From Rhodanobacter sp. DHB23 (GTDB lineage Bacteria > Pseudomonadota > Gammaproteobacteria > Xanthomonadales > Rhodanobacteraceae): 64,000 nt of DNA. Numbering within the stretch: the stretch's first letter is position 1; each line of letters opens with the position of its first letter. Shown here piece by piece: positions 32,015 through 40,892 of the stretch. A model generated the notes under the pieces. The model made no database searches. It had not been told where the DNA came from and worked only from the letters and a program-made list of their open reading frames with translations. Location: NCBI RefSeq assembly GCF_014842975.1, contig NZ_JACYXK010000029.1, forward strand, positions 496,001-560,000. The letters run 5' to 3'. A program made the translations under genes and the position numbers.

Positions 32015-32701
32015 TCAGTGCACCCAATGCCCGCTGCGATGGCGCGGCGCCGCACCCTCGTGGACTTCCGGTTCACTGTGCCGCTGCACCATCGCTTCCA
32101 GCTCGGCCTCGCTGACCGGCTTGGCCTGCCAGTACTGGCCCACGGCGTCGAGCACGGCGGGGATCTGCGCCAGGCAGTCGTCGTATTCCTCCTCGCTGAG
32201 TTTCTCGAACTCGGCCTCGGCGCTGAGCACGCCGTCGTCCACCGCCAGCGCCATCACGGGGCCGAGCAGTTCCATCAGCTGCGGGTCGTCGGCGAGGCGG
32301 CTTTCCCACAGCGCGGCGCGCAGGTCGATGCCGCGGCTGAACCCTTCGCACCAGCCGGCGGCCGACAGCGCCGGGCCGGTGTCGGTATCGATCTCGCCGA
32401 GGATGGGCTCGTAGGCGTCCACGTCGAGTTCGGCGCTGATCGAGTCGTTGAGCTTGGCCAGCAGCGCCAGCACGCGGTTGCCCTCGGCCTCGTCGGCGAA
32501 GGGTTCATGCAGCACTTCGGGCAGCCATTCGTCCGGCAGCACCTGCAAGGGGCCGACCGCCAGCGCGCTGAGCAGGCCGTGCACGCCGTCCAGCAGCAGG
32601 CGGCCGTCGCCCTCCTGCACGTGGGCGCGCAGGTAGCGATCCAGCTCGTCGAGTTCCTCGTCGGCGAGCGAGCTGGGCCAGTCGGTCTTGCTTGTAGTCA
32701 T
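32015..32701 (-). CDS. UPF0149 (YecA/YgfB-like) family protein
   Basis: 228-residue acidic protein of the UPF0149/YecA family, rich in Asp/Glu and helical: ELDELDRYLRAHVQEGDGRLLLDGVHGLLSALAVGP is the family N-terminus, and WCEGFSRGIDLRAALWE a central motif. The C-terminus lacks the SEC-A-type zinc motif (CxCxGS) that some YecA proteins carry. Its ATG overlaps the xthA stop codon (ATGA), so it is translationally coupled to exonuclease III. Confidence 0.82.
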   Translation of the reverse strand: MTTSKTDWPSSLADEELDELDRYLRAHVQEGDGRLLLDGVHGLLSALAVGPLQVLPDEWLPEVLHEPFADEAEGNRVLALLAKLNDSISAELDVDAYEPILGEIDTDTGPALSAAGWCEGFSRGIDLRAALWESRLADDPQLMELLGPVMALAVDDGVLSAEAEFEKLSEEEYDDCLAQIPAVLDAVGQYWQAKPVSEAELEAMVQRHSEPEVHEGAAPRHRSGHWVH

Positions 32702-33477
32702 TGCGTATCCAGTTCCAGCGTCACCGGCGTGTGGTCGGACGGTCGTTCCCAGCGGCGCGGTTCGCGATCGATCGCCGCGGCGACGGCGGCGGGTTTCAGG
32801 GCTTCGCCGAGCAGGATCAGGTCGATGCGCAGGCCCATGTTGCGCCGGAACGCGGCCTGTCGGTAGTCCCACCAGCTGAAGTGGCCGCCTTCGGACTGGA
32901 ACAGCCGGAAGCTGTCGTGCAGCCCGAGGTCGGTGATCGCCTTGAGCGCCGCGCGCTCGGGCGGCGAGCAGAGGATGTCCTCGCCCCATGCCACGGGATC
33001 GTGCACGTCGCGGTCGTCGGGTGCGATGTTGAAGTCACCCAGCACCACCAGCTTCGGGTCGCGTGCGATCTCGCCCGCGAGGAACGCGTGCACGCGCGCC
33101 AGCCAGTGCAGCTTGTAGGCATACTTCTCGTCGCCAACCGCCTTGCCGTTGACCACGTAGAGATCGACGACGCGCAAGCCACCGATGCTGGCGGCGAGGA
33201 TGCGCCGCTGCGGGTCGTCCAGCCCCGGGATGTCGGTGACCACGTCGGCGAAATCGCCCAGTTCCGCGCGCGCAAGGAGGGCCACGCCGTTGTAGGTCTT
33301 CTGCCCGGAGAACACCGCGCGATAACCCGCCGCGGCGAGCTCGGCGACCGGAAACTTCGCGTCCTCCAGCTTGGTTTCCTGCAGCGCCACGATGTCCGGC
33401 CGCGCGTCCGCCAGCCACTGCAGAAGCTGCGGCAGGCGCACCTTCAGCGAGTTCACGTTCCACGAGGCGATCTTCAT
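32698..33477 (-). CDS. xthA: exodeoxyribonuclease III
   Basis: 259-residue AP endonuclease/3'-5' exonuclease of the endonuclease-exonuclease-phosphatase fold, for base-excision repair. [28 protein letters not shown] (catalytic Glu near 34), [17 protein letters not shown] and the C-terminal [16 protein letters not shown] (catalytic His) give the complete active-site set. Length and motifs match XthA. It is cotranscribed with the UPF0149 gene through a 4-bp ATGA overlap. The end of the MITE-like element lies 10 bp upstream of the ATG. Confidence 0.94.
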   Translation of the reverse strand: MKIASWNVNSLKVRLPQLLQWLADARPDIVALQETKLEDAKFPVAELAAAGYRAVFSGQKTYNGVALLARAELGDFADVVTDIPGLDDPQRRILAASIGGLRVVDLYVVNGKAVGDEKYAYKLHWLARVHAFLAGEIARDPKLVVLGDFNIAPDDRDVHDPVAWGEDILCSPPERAALKAITDLGLHDSFRLFQSEGGHFSWWDYRQAAFRRNMGLRIDLILLGEALKPAAVAAAIDREPRRWERPSDHTPVTLELDTQ

Positions 33478-33487
33478 GCAGGCATTG

Positions 33488-33733
33488 TAAGAGCCTGTCC
33501 ATGATCTCCAAACACCCGGGTTGCCACCGGGCGGCATCGGTTGGCCGGCGGCCAGGGCAGGGCAATCCGCTGGGTGGCGCCTGTTCGCCCGCATGCCGGC
33601 GTCACCACCCCGTCGTGGACGGATGCCCACTCCCCGCCCCTCATGACCGAGTCCATCCATGGACTCTCCCCGGGTGCCTTCGTCCCACCTTGGCGGCACG
33701 CAAACAGCTCCCGGCGCGGGGCGCCTGGAGACC
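33488..33733. repeat. diverged copy of the parAB MITE-like element
   Basis: Starts TAAGAGCCTGTCCATGATCT, sharing its first 11 bases with the parA-side end of the 27637-27906 element. It keeps the same module order: CGCCCGCATGCCGGCGTCAC, CGTCGTGGACGGATGCCCAC, CTTGGCGGCACGCAAACAGC and CGGCGCGGGGCGCCTGGAGA. Its far inverted end is degraded. It carries an extra palindrome GAGTCCAT-CC-ATGGACTC (33649-33666). The rest of the 33478-33914 spacer up to the cold-shock gene shows nothing else gene-like. Confidence 0.75.
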
Positions 33734-33914
33734 CCTGGGCAGGCCCAAGGGATGCCTCGCGGCTGAACCGGCGGGCGCCGAAGCCGTCACCACGGGCGTT
33801 TTCCATGTATGCTCGCGACGGCAAGGGCCGGGGAGGACTCGGATTTCCTGCTCCATGTTGCGGCCAGGCGCACTCGTCCGGCCGCGATTCATTCATGTTT
33901 CAAAGGTATGTGTC

Positions 33915-34124
33915 ATGTCGGAACGTCAGAGCGGTACGGTCAAGTGGTTCAACGATGCCAAGGGCTTCGGCTTCATCACGCCGGAAAGCGGTGAAGACCT
34001 GTTCGTGCATTTCCGCGCGATCCAGGGCAACGGCTTCAAGTCGCTGCAGGAAGGCCAGCGCGTCACTTTCGTCGTCACCAAGGGCCCGAAGGGCCTGCAG
34101 GCCGAGGAAGTGCAGAAGGCCTGA
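33915..34124 (+). CDS. cspA: cold-shock domain protein
   Basis: 69-residue single OB-fold nucleic-acid chaperone. RNP1 KGFGFITP (16-23) and RNP2 LFVHFRAI (29-36) are intact. The ATG at 33915 has AAAGG 8 bases upstream. As in many xanthomonads, the RNP2 motif is VHF rather than VHFSAI of E. coli CspA. Which paralogue it is, and whether it is cold-induced, cannot be told from the window. A strong terminator follows at 34149. Confidence 0.95.
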   Translation: MSERQSGTVKWFNDAKGFGFITPESGEDLFVHFRAIQGNGFKSLQEGQRVTFVVTKGPKGLQAEEVQKA

Positions 34125-34148
34125 GCCTTCTGCACTCCGCCGCCTAGG

Positions 34149-34180
34149 AAAGCCCGCCGCAAGGCGGGCTTTTTCTTTTT
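34149..34180 (+). terminator. Rho-independent terminator of cspA
   Basis: AAGCCCGCC (34150-34158) and GGCGGGCTT (34163-34171), followed by TTTTCTTTTT. It faces the 3' end of the convergent oligopeptidase. Confidence 0.9.
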
Positions 34181-34203
34181 GCGATCATCCCTGATCGCGA
34201 GAA
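34181..34203. repeat. short GCGATC...GATCGC dispersed repeat
   Basis: GCGATCATCCCTGATCGCGA, with GCGATC/GATCGC arms. The same unit in reverse orientation is at about 53767-53787 between mnmE and yidC. Confidence 0.5.
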
Positions 34204-36267
34204 TCAAACGGGTAGCAGGCCGTGGCTGCGCAGCAGGGCTTCCGGCTCCGGTTTGCGGCCACGGAAAGCGACGAAGCTTTCCAGCGCGGGGCGGCTGGCG
34301 CCCACGGAGAGCACTTCGCGGCGGAAGCGCGCACCGGTGTCGGGATCGATCACGCTGCCGCCGAGTTTCGACGCATCCTCGAACGCGCCGAACGCGTCGG
34401 CGCTGAGCAGCTCGGCCCACAGGTAGCTGTAGTAACCCGCCGCGTAGCCGCCCGCGAAGATGTGCGAGAACGCATGCGGGAAGCGCTGCCACGCCGGCGG
34501 GTGCAGCACCGCCACCTGTTTGCGCGCCTGTTCGAGCACGGCCAGCGCGCGCGCGCCTTCGGCGGGGTCGTAGCCGAGGTGCAGGCTGAAGTCGAACAGC
34601 GCGAACTCCAGCTGGCGCACCAGGAACAGGCCCGCGTGGAAGTGCCGCGCCGCAAGCATGCGCTGGAACAGTTCCTCCGGCAGCGCTTCGCCGGTCTGCC
34701 AGTGGCGCGCGAACAGGTCCAGCGCCTCGCGGTTCCAGCCGAAGTTCTCCATGAACTGGCTGGGCAGTTCCACCGCGTCCCATTCCACGCCGTCGATGCC
34801 GCCGATCGAGGGCAGGGCGATTTCGGTGAGCAGGTGGTGCAGGCCGTGGCCGAATTCGTGGAACAGGGTCAGCACGTCGTCGTGGGTGAGCAGCGCGGGA
34901 CGGCCTTCGGTGGGCGGCGCGAAGTTGCAAGTGAGGAAGGCCACCGGCAACTGCTTCGCCTCGCCGTCGTCGAAGCGGGCGCGGCAGACGTCCATCCACG
35001 CGCCGCCGCGCTTGCCGTTGCGCGCGTAGAGGTCGACGTAGGCGCCGGCGAACACGCGGCCGTCGGCATCCTTCACGTCGTAGTAGCGCACGTCGGGATG
35101 CCACACGTCGACGCCTTCGCGTTGGGCAAGCGTGATGCCGTAGAGCTTGTGCGTGATCGCCCACAGGCCGTCCATCACCGCGGGCAGCGGGAAGTAGGGC
35201 TTGAGCTGTTCCTCGTCCAGTTCGTAGTTCTTCTGGCGCAGCTTCTCGGAGGCGTAGCCGACGTCCCAGGATTCCAGGTTGTCCAGCTCGAGTTCCTCGT
35301 GCGCGAACTGGCGCAGCGTGGCCAGCTCGCGCTGCGCCACCGGCTTCGCGCGTACCGCGAGGTCGTGCAGGAACTCCATCACCCCGGCCGGCGAGCCGGC
35401 CATCTTGGTGGCCAGCGATTCCTCCGCCGCGTTGGCGAAGCCGAGCAGCTGCGCGGCCTCGTGGCGCAGCGCCATGATCTGCTCGATGCGCGCGGAGTTG
35501 TCGTACTTGCCGGCGTGCGGCCCCTGGTCGGATGCGCGCGTCTGGTAGGCCCAGTACACGCGCTCGCGCAGGCCGCGGTTGTCGGCGTAGGTGAGTACGG
35601 CCTGCACGCTGGGTTGCTTCAGCGTGACCAGGTAGCCGTCCAGCTCCTGCTCCCTGGCGTACTGGCGCAGCACCGCAAGGCCGGATTCGGGGATGCCGGC
35701 GAGGTCGCGCTCGTCGGTGACGTGCTCGTGCCAGGCGTCGGTGGCGTCCAGCACCGCGTTGGAGAACTCGGTGGAAAGCTTCGACAACTCCACGCCAATC
35801 TCGCGGAAGCGCGTGCGCGCGGGTTCTTCCAGCGACACGCCGGAAAGCCTGAAGTCGCGCAGTGCGTGTTCCACCAGCACGCGTTCGGGGCGCGGTAGCG
35901 TGGCGAAAGCCGGCGCATCGGCCACCGCCTGCACGGCGGCATACAGATCGCGATTCTGGCCCTGCGCGATCGCATGCTCGGTGAGTTTCTCCTCGGCCGG
36001 GCCATAGGCCTCGCGCAACGCTGGGCCGTCGACCACCGAATGCAGGTGCGACACCGGCGCCCAGGCGCGTGCAAGGCGCTGGCCCAGGCGCTCCTGCGCC
36101 AGCATCACGTGGGCGAAGTCACGCGGGGCGCCGGGGGCGGTGAGCTCGGCGATCGCCGCATCGTCGGCGGCGAGGATCTCGGCGATGGCCGGCGCGATAT
36201 GCTCGGGGCGGATGCGGGAAAACGCCGGCAGCGTGTCGTCGGCCAGCAGCGGGTTGTCTTGGTTCAT
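34204..36267 (-). CDS. prlC: oligopeptidase A, M3 family metallopeptidase
   Basis: 687-residue cytoplasmic zinc peptidase that degrades peptides and released signal peptides. The zinc motif HEFGHGLHHLL (HExxH, about residue 468) lies in a thimet-type fold, with downstream YSYLWAELLSADAFGAFE and a C-terminal FVAFRGRKPEPEALLRSHG typical of OpdA. Length matches PrlC (about 680). The ATG at 36267 has AAAAGGAG 6 bases upstream. Convergent with cspA and divergent from the gamma-carbonic anhydrase gene. Confidence 0.95.
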   Translation of the reverse strand: MNQDNPLLADDTLPAFSRIRPEHIAPAIAEILAADDAAIAELTAPGAPRDFAHVMLAQERLGQRLARAWAPVSHLHSVVDGPALREAYGPAEEKLTEHAIAQGQNRDLYAAVQAVADAPAFATLPRPERVLVEHALRDFRLSGVSLEEPARTRFREIGVELSKLSTEFSNAVLDATDAWHEHVTDERDLAGIPESGLAVLRQYAREQELDGYLVTLKQPSVQAVLTYADNRGLRERVYWAYQTRASDQGPHAGKYDNSARIEQIMALRHEAAQLLGFANAAEESLATKMAGSPAGVMEFLHDLAVRAKPVAQRELATLRQFAHEELELDNLESWDVGYASEKLRQKNYELDEEQLKPYFPLPAVMDGLWAITHKLYGITLAQREGVDVWHPDVRYYDVKDADGRVFAGAYVDLYARNGKRGGAWMDVCRARFDDGEAKQLPVAFLTCNFAPPTEGRPALLTHDDVLTLFHEFGHGLHHLLTEIALPSIGGIDGVEWDAVELPSQFMENFGWNREALDLFARHWQTGEALPEELFQRMLAARHFHAGLFLVRQLEFALFDFSLHLGYDPAEGARALAVLEQARKQVAVLHPPAWQRFPHAFSHIFAGGYAAGYYSYLWAELLSADAFGAFEDASKLGGSVIDPDTGARFRREVLSVGASRPALESFVAFRGRKPEPEALLRSHGLLPV

Positions 36268-36324
36268 GGCGGCTCCTTTTCGACGCAAAGCGTGGCGAGC
36301 GGGAGGGGCGAAAGCAAGCCACCT

Positions 36325-36482
36325 CGTTGGCCACTCCGGCGCAGGCCGGACAAGCGCGAAGCGCGCAGGATGCCTGAAGGGCGGCCCCGAAGGGGCGAGC
36401 GCAGCGAGTCATCCAGTGGCGATCCCGCTCGTTCGAACCATGCCGTTGCTGGATCCCGGCCTGCGCCGGGATGACGAGCGGG
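36325..36482. repeat. REP-like element pair
   Basis: CACTCCGGCGCAGGCCGGAC at about 36331 faces CCCGGCCTGCGCCGGGATGA at about 36453; between them are GCGAGCGCAGCGAGTCATCC and CAGTGG. The CCGG-type palindromes match those at 1296, 39592 and 47941. It fills most of the prlC to gamma-carbonic anhydrase spacer. Confidence 0.75.
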
Positions 36483-36517
36483 GAGCGGGGCCATCCGGTG
36501 TTCCCTACAATGCGCGC

Positions 36518-37048
36518 ATGAACAGCCTGCGCAGCTACAAGGGCATCGTCCCTGTCCTCGGCGAACGCGTCTACATCGACCCCGCCGCCACCGTGATCGG
36601 CGACGTGATACTGGGCGACGACGTGTCGCTCTGGCCCGGCACGGTACTGCGCGGCGACGTGAACCACATCCGCGTGGGCGCGCGCACGAACATCCAGGAC
36701 GGCGCGATCGTGCACGTGGCGCACGCCGGCCCCTATGGCCCGGGCTACCCCTGCCTGATCGGCGCTGACGTCACCATCGGCCATGCCGCGGTGGTGCATG
36801 CCTGCACCATCGAGGACGGCTGCCTGATCGGCATGCACGCCAGCGTGCTCGACGGCGCGGTGGTGAAAAGGCATGCCTTCGTCGGCGCCGGCGCGCTGGT
36901 CCCGCCGGGCAAGGTGGTGGGCGAACGCGAGCTGTGGCTGGGCAACCCGGCGAAGTTCGTGCGTGTGCTCAGCAACGCGCAGGTCGAGCAGCTGATCTAC
37001 TCCGCCGCGCACTACGTGCGGGTGAAGGACGATTACCTCGCCGGCTGA
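36518..37048 (+). CDS. gamma-class carbonic anhydrase-like protein
   Basis: 176-residue left-handed beta-helix protein of the YrdA/CaiE group. Hexapeptide repeats run from about 15 to 140 (VYIDPAATVIGDVILGDDVSLWPG), and the three metal-binding His residues are in VHVAHAG and TIGHAAVVHAC. The short C-terminal helix matches the family. A TACAAT box at 36506-36511 lies only 7 bases before the ATG, so the transcript may be leaderless. Catalytic activity of this subgroup is often undetected; it is called on fold and ligands only. Confidence 0.85.
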   Translation: MNSLRSYKGIVPVLGERVYIDPAATVIGDVILGDDVSLWPGTVLRGDVNHIRVGARTNIQDGAIVHVAHAGPYGPGYPCLIGADVTIGHAAVVHACTIEDGCLIGMHASVLDGAVVKRHAFVGAGALVPPGKVVGERELWLGNPAKFVRVLSNAQVEQLIYSAAHYVRVKDDYLAG

Positions 37049-37054
37049 ACGACC

Positions 37055-37594
37055 TCACTGCAAAGCCGGCGCCTGCCGTGCGGCCATCGCCGCGGCTTGC
37101 TCGGCATGCTTGCGGCCCAGCAGCGCCCGCTGGGCATCGAGGTAGCCGCCGAGCAGGGCGAGTTTGTAGTCGCTGGCATTCAGCTCGTCGTGCGCGGGGT
37201 CGTACCTGTAGTTGCCGGCATCGTAGGCGCGCAGCAGCTGCAGCTCGCGCTGCGCCTCGTCGAGGTCACCCGCGGCGATGGTGTGCTCGACATCCTCGCA
37301 GGCCGGCTTGAACAGGTCGCGCAGCGCACCCAGCGCGGTGCGGTTGCCCGGTTCGAGCTGCAGCACGCTGAAGTAGAACTCGAACGCATTGCTGCCCACC
37401 GGCGCCACGCGTCGGCCGTCGTGCCGCGCGTCGGCGGCAAGGCCGAGCAGGATGTGCACGCCGTTGTCGTCGGGCGACGACGCCGTGGCGGCACGGGCAT
37501 TCCAATGCCACCAGCCGCCGCCGGCCAGCATCAAGAGCAGAACGCCGCCCAGCCAGACCGGGCGGCGCGAGAAGAACGAAGCGAGATTTTGCAT
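37055..37594 (-). CDS. hypothetical membrane-anchored protein
   Basis: 179 residues with one N-terminal membrane helix (VWLGGVLLLMLAGGGWW) and a periplasmic remainder of mostly predicted helices (FYFSVLQLEPGNRTALGALRDLF, AAGDLDEAQRELQLLRAYD), reminiscent of a single degenerate TPR. No family recognised. Convergent with the gamma-carbonic anhydrase gene, 6 bp between the stops. It could be a cell-envelope assembly helper, but nothing in the sequence shows that. Confidence 0.6.
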   Translation of the reverse strand: MQNLASFFSRRPVWLGGVLLLMLAGGGWWHWNARAATASSPDDNGVHILLGLAADARHDGRRVAPVGSNAFEFYFSVLQLEPGNRTALGALRDLFKPACEDVEHTIAAGDLDEAQRELQLLRAYDAGNYRYDPAHDELNASDYKLALLGGYLDAQRALLGRKHAEQAAAMAARQAPALQ

Positions 37595-37699
37595 GACACC
37601 CGTGCCTGACCGGAACCGCGGTCGCGGCCGTCCCGAAGAACGGCCGCGACGTTGACGGCAAGCTAGCGGCGCATCATGTCAACGTGATGACTCGCGCGC

Positions 37700-39439
37700 T
37701 CACCAGCCGGGCGTATCGCCCTGCCAAGGCGAACCGTCCGGATGGCTGAACCAGGACACGCCGTTCTGCCCACCGGGGCAACCCTTGCCGGTGCCATACG
37801 CCGTCACTGCGCCCGATGCCGACGCCACGTCGGCGCGGTAGCAGCTGCCCAGCGAATCGCGGAACGCAAACGTCTGCGAACTGGCTTGGCCGGTATGACC
37901 GGTGAAGTTGCCGCTGGCGTCGAAGTCCAGCGTGTCGGCGCTGTTTACCGTGTTCTCCACCTTGTCCGCATACAGCGGGAAGCCGTAGAACCCGCTGGCG
38001 CGGTCCAGCCGGTAACCCTGCTTCACCGTGGTAGCCACGGTCGCGCTGCCATCCGCGGCAACCTGTTCGTTGTAGTCGAGGTGGAAGGGATAGCGCACGT
38101 GTTGCGTGTACGAGGTGCCATCGCTGCTGCTGCTGGTGCCGTCCATCGAGGTGTGCTGGTCGATGACCTGCACGTAGGCGGTCGCGTTGTTGGTGAAGGC
38201 CTGCGCGTTGCTGAAGCCCACGGTCTGGTCCACCGTGTTCTGCACGCGGCCGTGCGAGGTGTTGGCGTAGCCCTGGATCACGAAGTGGCGCGAGAGCCGG
38301 GTGGTGATGTCGCCGTTGCCGGTGCTGTCCAGCGTGCTGCTGATGGTGGACGTGGGCGACTGGCCGGCCAGGGTGTTGCGCGTCACGCTGCCGGTGACCT
38401 GCTTGCTGTGGCTGTCCTGGTACACCAGCAGGGTAGCGGCGGTGGAGAAGTAGTTGTTCGCGCCGGCCACGCTCAAGGCCACCGTGTGCTGCGCGCCGTC
38501 ACTGAGCACGCCCGCGAACGGGCTGAGGTCGACGCGGTACGGCATGAAGTTCAGCGTCTGCACGCCGGTGACCGGCCGCCACAGGAAGGGATCGATGCCG
38601 CCGGTGAAGATCCACGGATACACCGGCGCCACGCCTGCGGGCTGGCCGTCGATGCTCACCTCGGCCTCGCGGAAATTGCCGCCGCCGCAATCGTTCACCG
38701 CGACGGCGTACTGGTCGGGCACGCAGGTGTACCAGAACTCGTCGGCGTTCTGGCTTTGCGCGAACACGTCGAGGTAGGCGTGTTCCACGTTGCGCGGCAG
38801 GGCCAGCGTCTTCGACAACTGGTCAGTGGAGGAGGACAGGTTGGTGACGCTGCCCACCGGGTCGCTGCCCAGCGGAATCACCTGGTCGGGCACGCGCGGT
38901 GCGGGTGCGCGTGCCGAGGCCGGATAGAACAGCAGCTTCGCGCTGCCGTTGATCACGCCGGTATAGGTGCTGTCCACCAGGTTCCACAGGATCGCCTGGC
39001 CCTGGCCCGCGTTCTGCAACAGCGCGCTGTAGTCGGTGAGGTCGCGCTCCACGTGCCAGCTCGGCGCCACCGTGGACGAAGGCTCTTCGGTGGTGCCGAA
39101 GAACAGGTTCACGCCGCCCAGCCAGATCGAGGCGGTGCGGTCGTACTGCACGCCCGCGGTCACCGAGAAATCCGCCTCCAGCACCACCTTGGCCCACTTC
39201 GTGCCGCAACCGGCAGGCGGCGTGTAGCTGTAGGGGCGGGTGCCGAAATCGTTGAACACGTCGTTCTGGAACAGTTGCACCACGCAGGGCGTGCCCGGCG
39301 GGCGCGGCACCGCCGGGTCGGCGGTGGTCACATTGGTCGAACCGACCGGATTGCCGCCGGTGGCGGCGAATGCGTTGCTGGCAAACCACGACAGCCCGGC
39401 GATGGCCAGGCAACGACTCAACATTCCCATCCGCAGCAT
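37700..39439 (-). CDS. secreted PNGase A-type peptide:N-glycanase
   Basis: 579-residue secreted amidase of the peptide-N4-(N-acetyl-beta-glucosaminyl)asparagine amidase A family, which cuts intact N-glycans from glycoproteins, including core alpha-1,3-fucosylated (plant/insect) ones. A signal peptide (MLRMGMLSRCLAIAGLSWFASNAFA-A) is followed by VVQLFQNDVFNDFG, KWAKVVLEADFSVTAGVQYDR and IWLGGVNLFFGTTEEPS, blocks characteristic of PNGase A. Two Cys pairs (PGTPC/AGCG; YTC/NDCG) fit an extracytoplasmic protein. The start is ATG 39439, after GAGGGG. A monocistronic gene; with the GlcNAc locus it fits a glycan-scavenging lifestyle, though the two are 30 kb apart. Confidence 0.85.
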   Translation of the reverse strand: MLRMGMLSRCLAIAGLSWFASNAFAATGGNPVGSTNVTTADPAVPRPPGTPCVVQLFQNDVFNDFGTRPYSYTPPAGCGTKWAKVVLEADFSVTAGVQYDRTASIWLGGVNLFFGTTEEPSSTVAPSWHVERDLTDYSALLQNAGQGQAILWNLVDSTYTGVINGSAKLLFYPASARAPAPRVPDQVIPLGSDPVGSVTNLSSSTDQLSKTLALPRNVEHAYLDVFAQSQNADEFWYTCVPDQYAVAVNDCGGGNFREAEVSIDGQPAGVAPVYPWIFTGGIDPFLWRPVTGVQTLNFMPYRVDLSPFAGVLSDGAQHTVALSVAGANNYFSTAATLLVYQDSHSKQVTGSVTRNTLAGQSPTSTISSTLDSTGNGDITTRLSRHFVIQGYANTSHGRVQNTVDQTVGFSNAQAFTNNATAYVQVIDQHTSMDGTSSSSDGTSYTQHVRYPFHLDYNEQVAADGSATVATTVKQGYRLDRASGFYGFPLYADKVENTVNSADTLDFDASGNFTGHTGQASSQTFAFRDSLGSCYRADVASASGAVTAYGTGKGCPGGQNGVSWFSHPDGSPWQGDTPGW

Positions 39440-39591
39440 GCTGTTTCCCCTCGCTTGCGGGCCTGCCGGCAACCATCGCGTGGTCCTGGACAAGCCCTGC
39501 CACCCCCTGCATCGACGATGCTGGCACCGGGATTTTTAGACGGGGTCAAATCCGGCCACGTGTTTTCTTGCGGCGCTTCAGGAAGCCTGGC

Positions 39592-39622
39592 TCGTCATTC
39601 CGGCGAAAGCCGGAATGACGGG
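39592..39622. repeat. REP-like palindrome
   Basis: TCATTCCGGCGAAAGCCGGA plus ATGACG, a near-perfect palindrome between the PNGase A start and the aroE stop; same family as 1296, 36325 and 47941. Confidence 0.8.
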
Positions 39623-39634
39623 CAAAAGAAGCGC

Positions 39635-40462
39635 TCAGCCGGCGCGCAGCGACTGGTACACCGGCTCGGTGTCGGGCCGCCGGCCATGCCACAGCTCAAA
39701 TGCCTCGGCCGCCTGTTCGACCAGCATGCCGAGGCCATCCCAGGCGTGGCGCGCACCGGCGGCCTTCGCCCAGGCGACGAAATCGATCGCCGCCGTGCCG
39801 TAGGCGAGGTCGTAGCAAAGCGCGCGCGCGCCGACCAGCGACATCGGCAGTTTCAGCCCGCTGCCCAGCACGCCGGCCGAGGTGGCGTTGAGGATCAGGT
39901 CGTAGCTGCCGAGGTCGGCGAGGTCGTCCCAGTAGCGGGTATGCACGCGTGCCGGTTCGCCGATCGCGTCGGCCAGCGCATCGGCGGTTTCCGGCGTGCG
40001 GTTGACGATGGTGAGCGTCTGCACGCCCGCATCCAGCAGCGACCACGCCACCGCGCGCGCCGCGCCGCCGGCGCCCAGCAGCAGCGCGTCGTGGCCGCGC
40101 AGGTCCGCGCGGTGGCGTTCGGTGAGGTCCCGCACCAGGCCGGCGCCGTCGGTGTTGTGCGCGGCCAGCCGGCCGTCGGGCAGGCGGGTGAGCACGTTCG
40201 CCGTGCCGGCGCGCGTGGCCGCCACGCTGCGCTCGTCTGCCAGCGCGAAGGCCGCGCCCTTGTGCGGCAGGGTGACATTGGCGCCGACGCCACCCGCGGC
40301 GAAGAACGCGCGCACCGCTTCGGCGAAAGCCTCCGGCGCCGCGTCGATGGTGCGGTACTCCAACGCGATGCCGAACTGCCGCGCGAAACCCTGGTGGATG
40401 CGCGGCGACAGCGAATGCGCGATCGGATGACCGAACACGGCGAACTGGAAAGGCTGGCTCAT
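39635..40462 (-). CDS. aroE: shikimate dehydrogenase
   Basis: 275-residue NADP-dependent enzyme of aromatic amino-acid synthesis (3-dehydroshikimate to shikimate). Shikimate-binding [13 protein letters not shown] (12-24) and [10 protein letters not shown] with the catalytic Lys near 67, Rossmann loop [13 protein letters not shown], and NATSAGVLG. The ATG at 40462 has AGGAG 6 bases upstream. Downstream is a REP palindrome, then the divergent-facing PNGase A. Confidence 0.95.
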   Translation of the reverse strand: MSQPFQFAVFGHPIAHSLSPRIHQGFARQFGIALEYRTIDAAPEAFAEAVRAFFAAGGVGANVTLPHKGAAFALADERSVAATRAGTANVLTRLPDGRLAAHNTDGAGLVRDLTERHRADLRGHDALLLGAGGAARAVAWSLLDAGVQTLTIVNRTPETADALADAIGEPARVHTRYWDDLADLGSYDLILNATSAGVLGSGLKLPMSLVGARALCYDLAYGTAAIDFVAWAKAAGARHAWDGLGMLVEQAAEAFELWHGRRPDTEPVYQSLRAG

Positions 40463-40497
40463 GCAATGCTCCTGGAATGGACGGCCATTCTGACTCC

Positions 40498-40534
40498 GCT
40501 CTCCCGCTTGCGGGAGAGGGTCGGGGGAGCGGGA
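40498..40534. repeat. CTCTCCCGCTTGCGGGAGAG repeat
   Basis: Short copy of the repeat seen in lhr, with the extension GGTCGGGGGAGCGGG. Lies between the divergent aroE and the small membrane-protein gene. Confidence 0.7.
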
Positions 40535-40603
40535 ATTTCCAGCAGTCGCAAGCCGTGAGATGCGCCGCCGGCATGCTGCATCCATCGCCGCGAGGAAACC
40601 GCC

Positions 40604-40837
40604 ATGCGCATCGCCACCATCGACCGCCACCGCCACGAACACCTGCTGGCCATCGCCCTGTCGTGGCTCGCCGTCGGCAGCACGTTGCTCCTGACCACCC
40701 TGGTGCCGGCGCATAACGCGCTGCTGGGCTGGGCGCCGTTGCTTTGGCTGTCCGCAGCGCCACTGACGCTGTTGCTGATCCTCGAACCCGGCCTGCCGCG
40801 CGCGCTGCTCACGCTGCGACGCGCGCGGCGCCATTGA
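40604..40837 (+). CDS. small membrane protein
   Basis: 77 residues with two predicted membrane helices ([20 protein letters not shown] and [20 protein letters not shown]) and an Arg-rich C-terminus (RRARRH). A good ribosome site (GAGGAAA, 6 bases before the ATG) supports translation. No family recognised; it lies alone between aroE (divergent) and the convergent RimK-like gene. Confidence 0.6.
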   Translation: MRIATIDRHRHEHLLAIALSWLAVGSTLLLTTLVPAHNALLGWAPLLWLSAAPLTLLLILEPGLPRALLTLRRARRH

Positions 40838-40892
40838 TTCCATCTGGCAGTGGAAGGGCCCGTCGCCGCAGGGAAGCGGCGCCCGGTGCACC

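Noticed and set aside
37742..40558. 938-codon plus-strand open frame
   Set aside because: Opposite PNGase A and aroE, both of which have recognisable motifs, signal peptide and ribosome sites; the frame has none.
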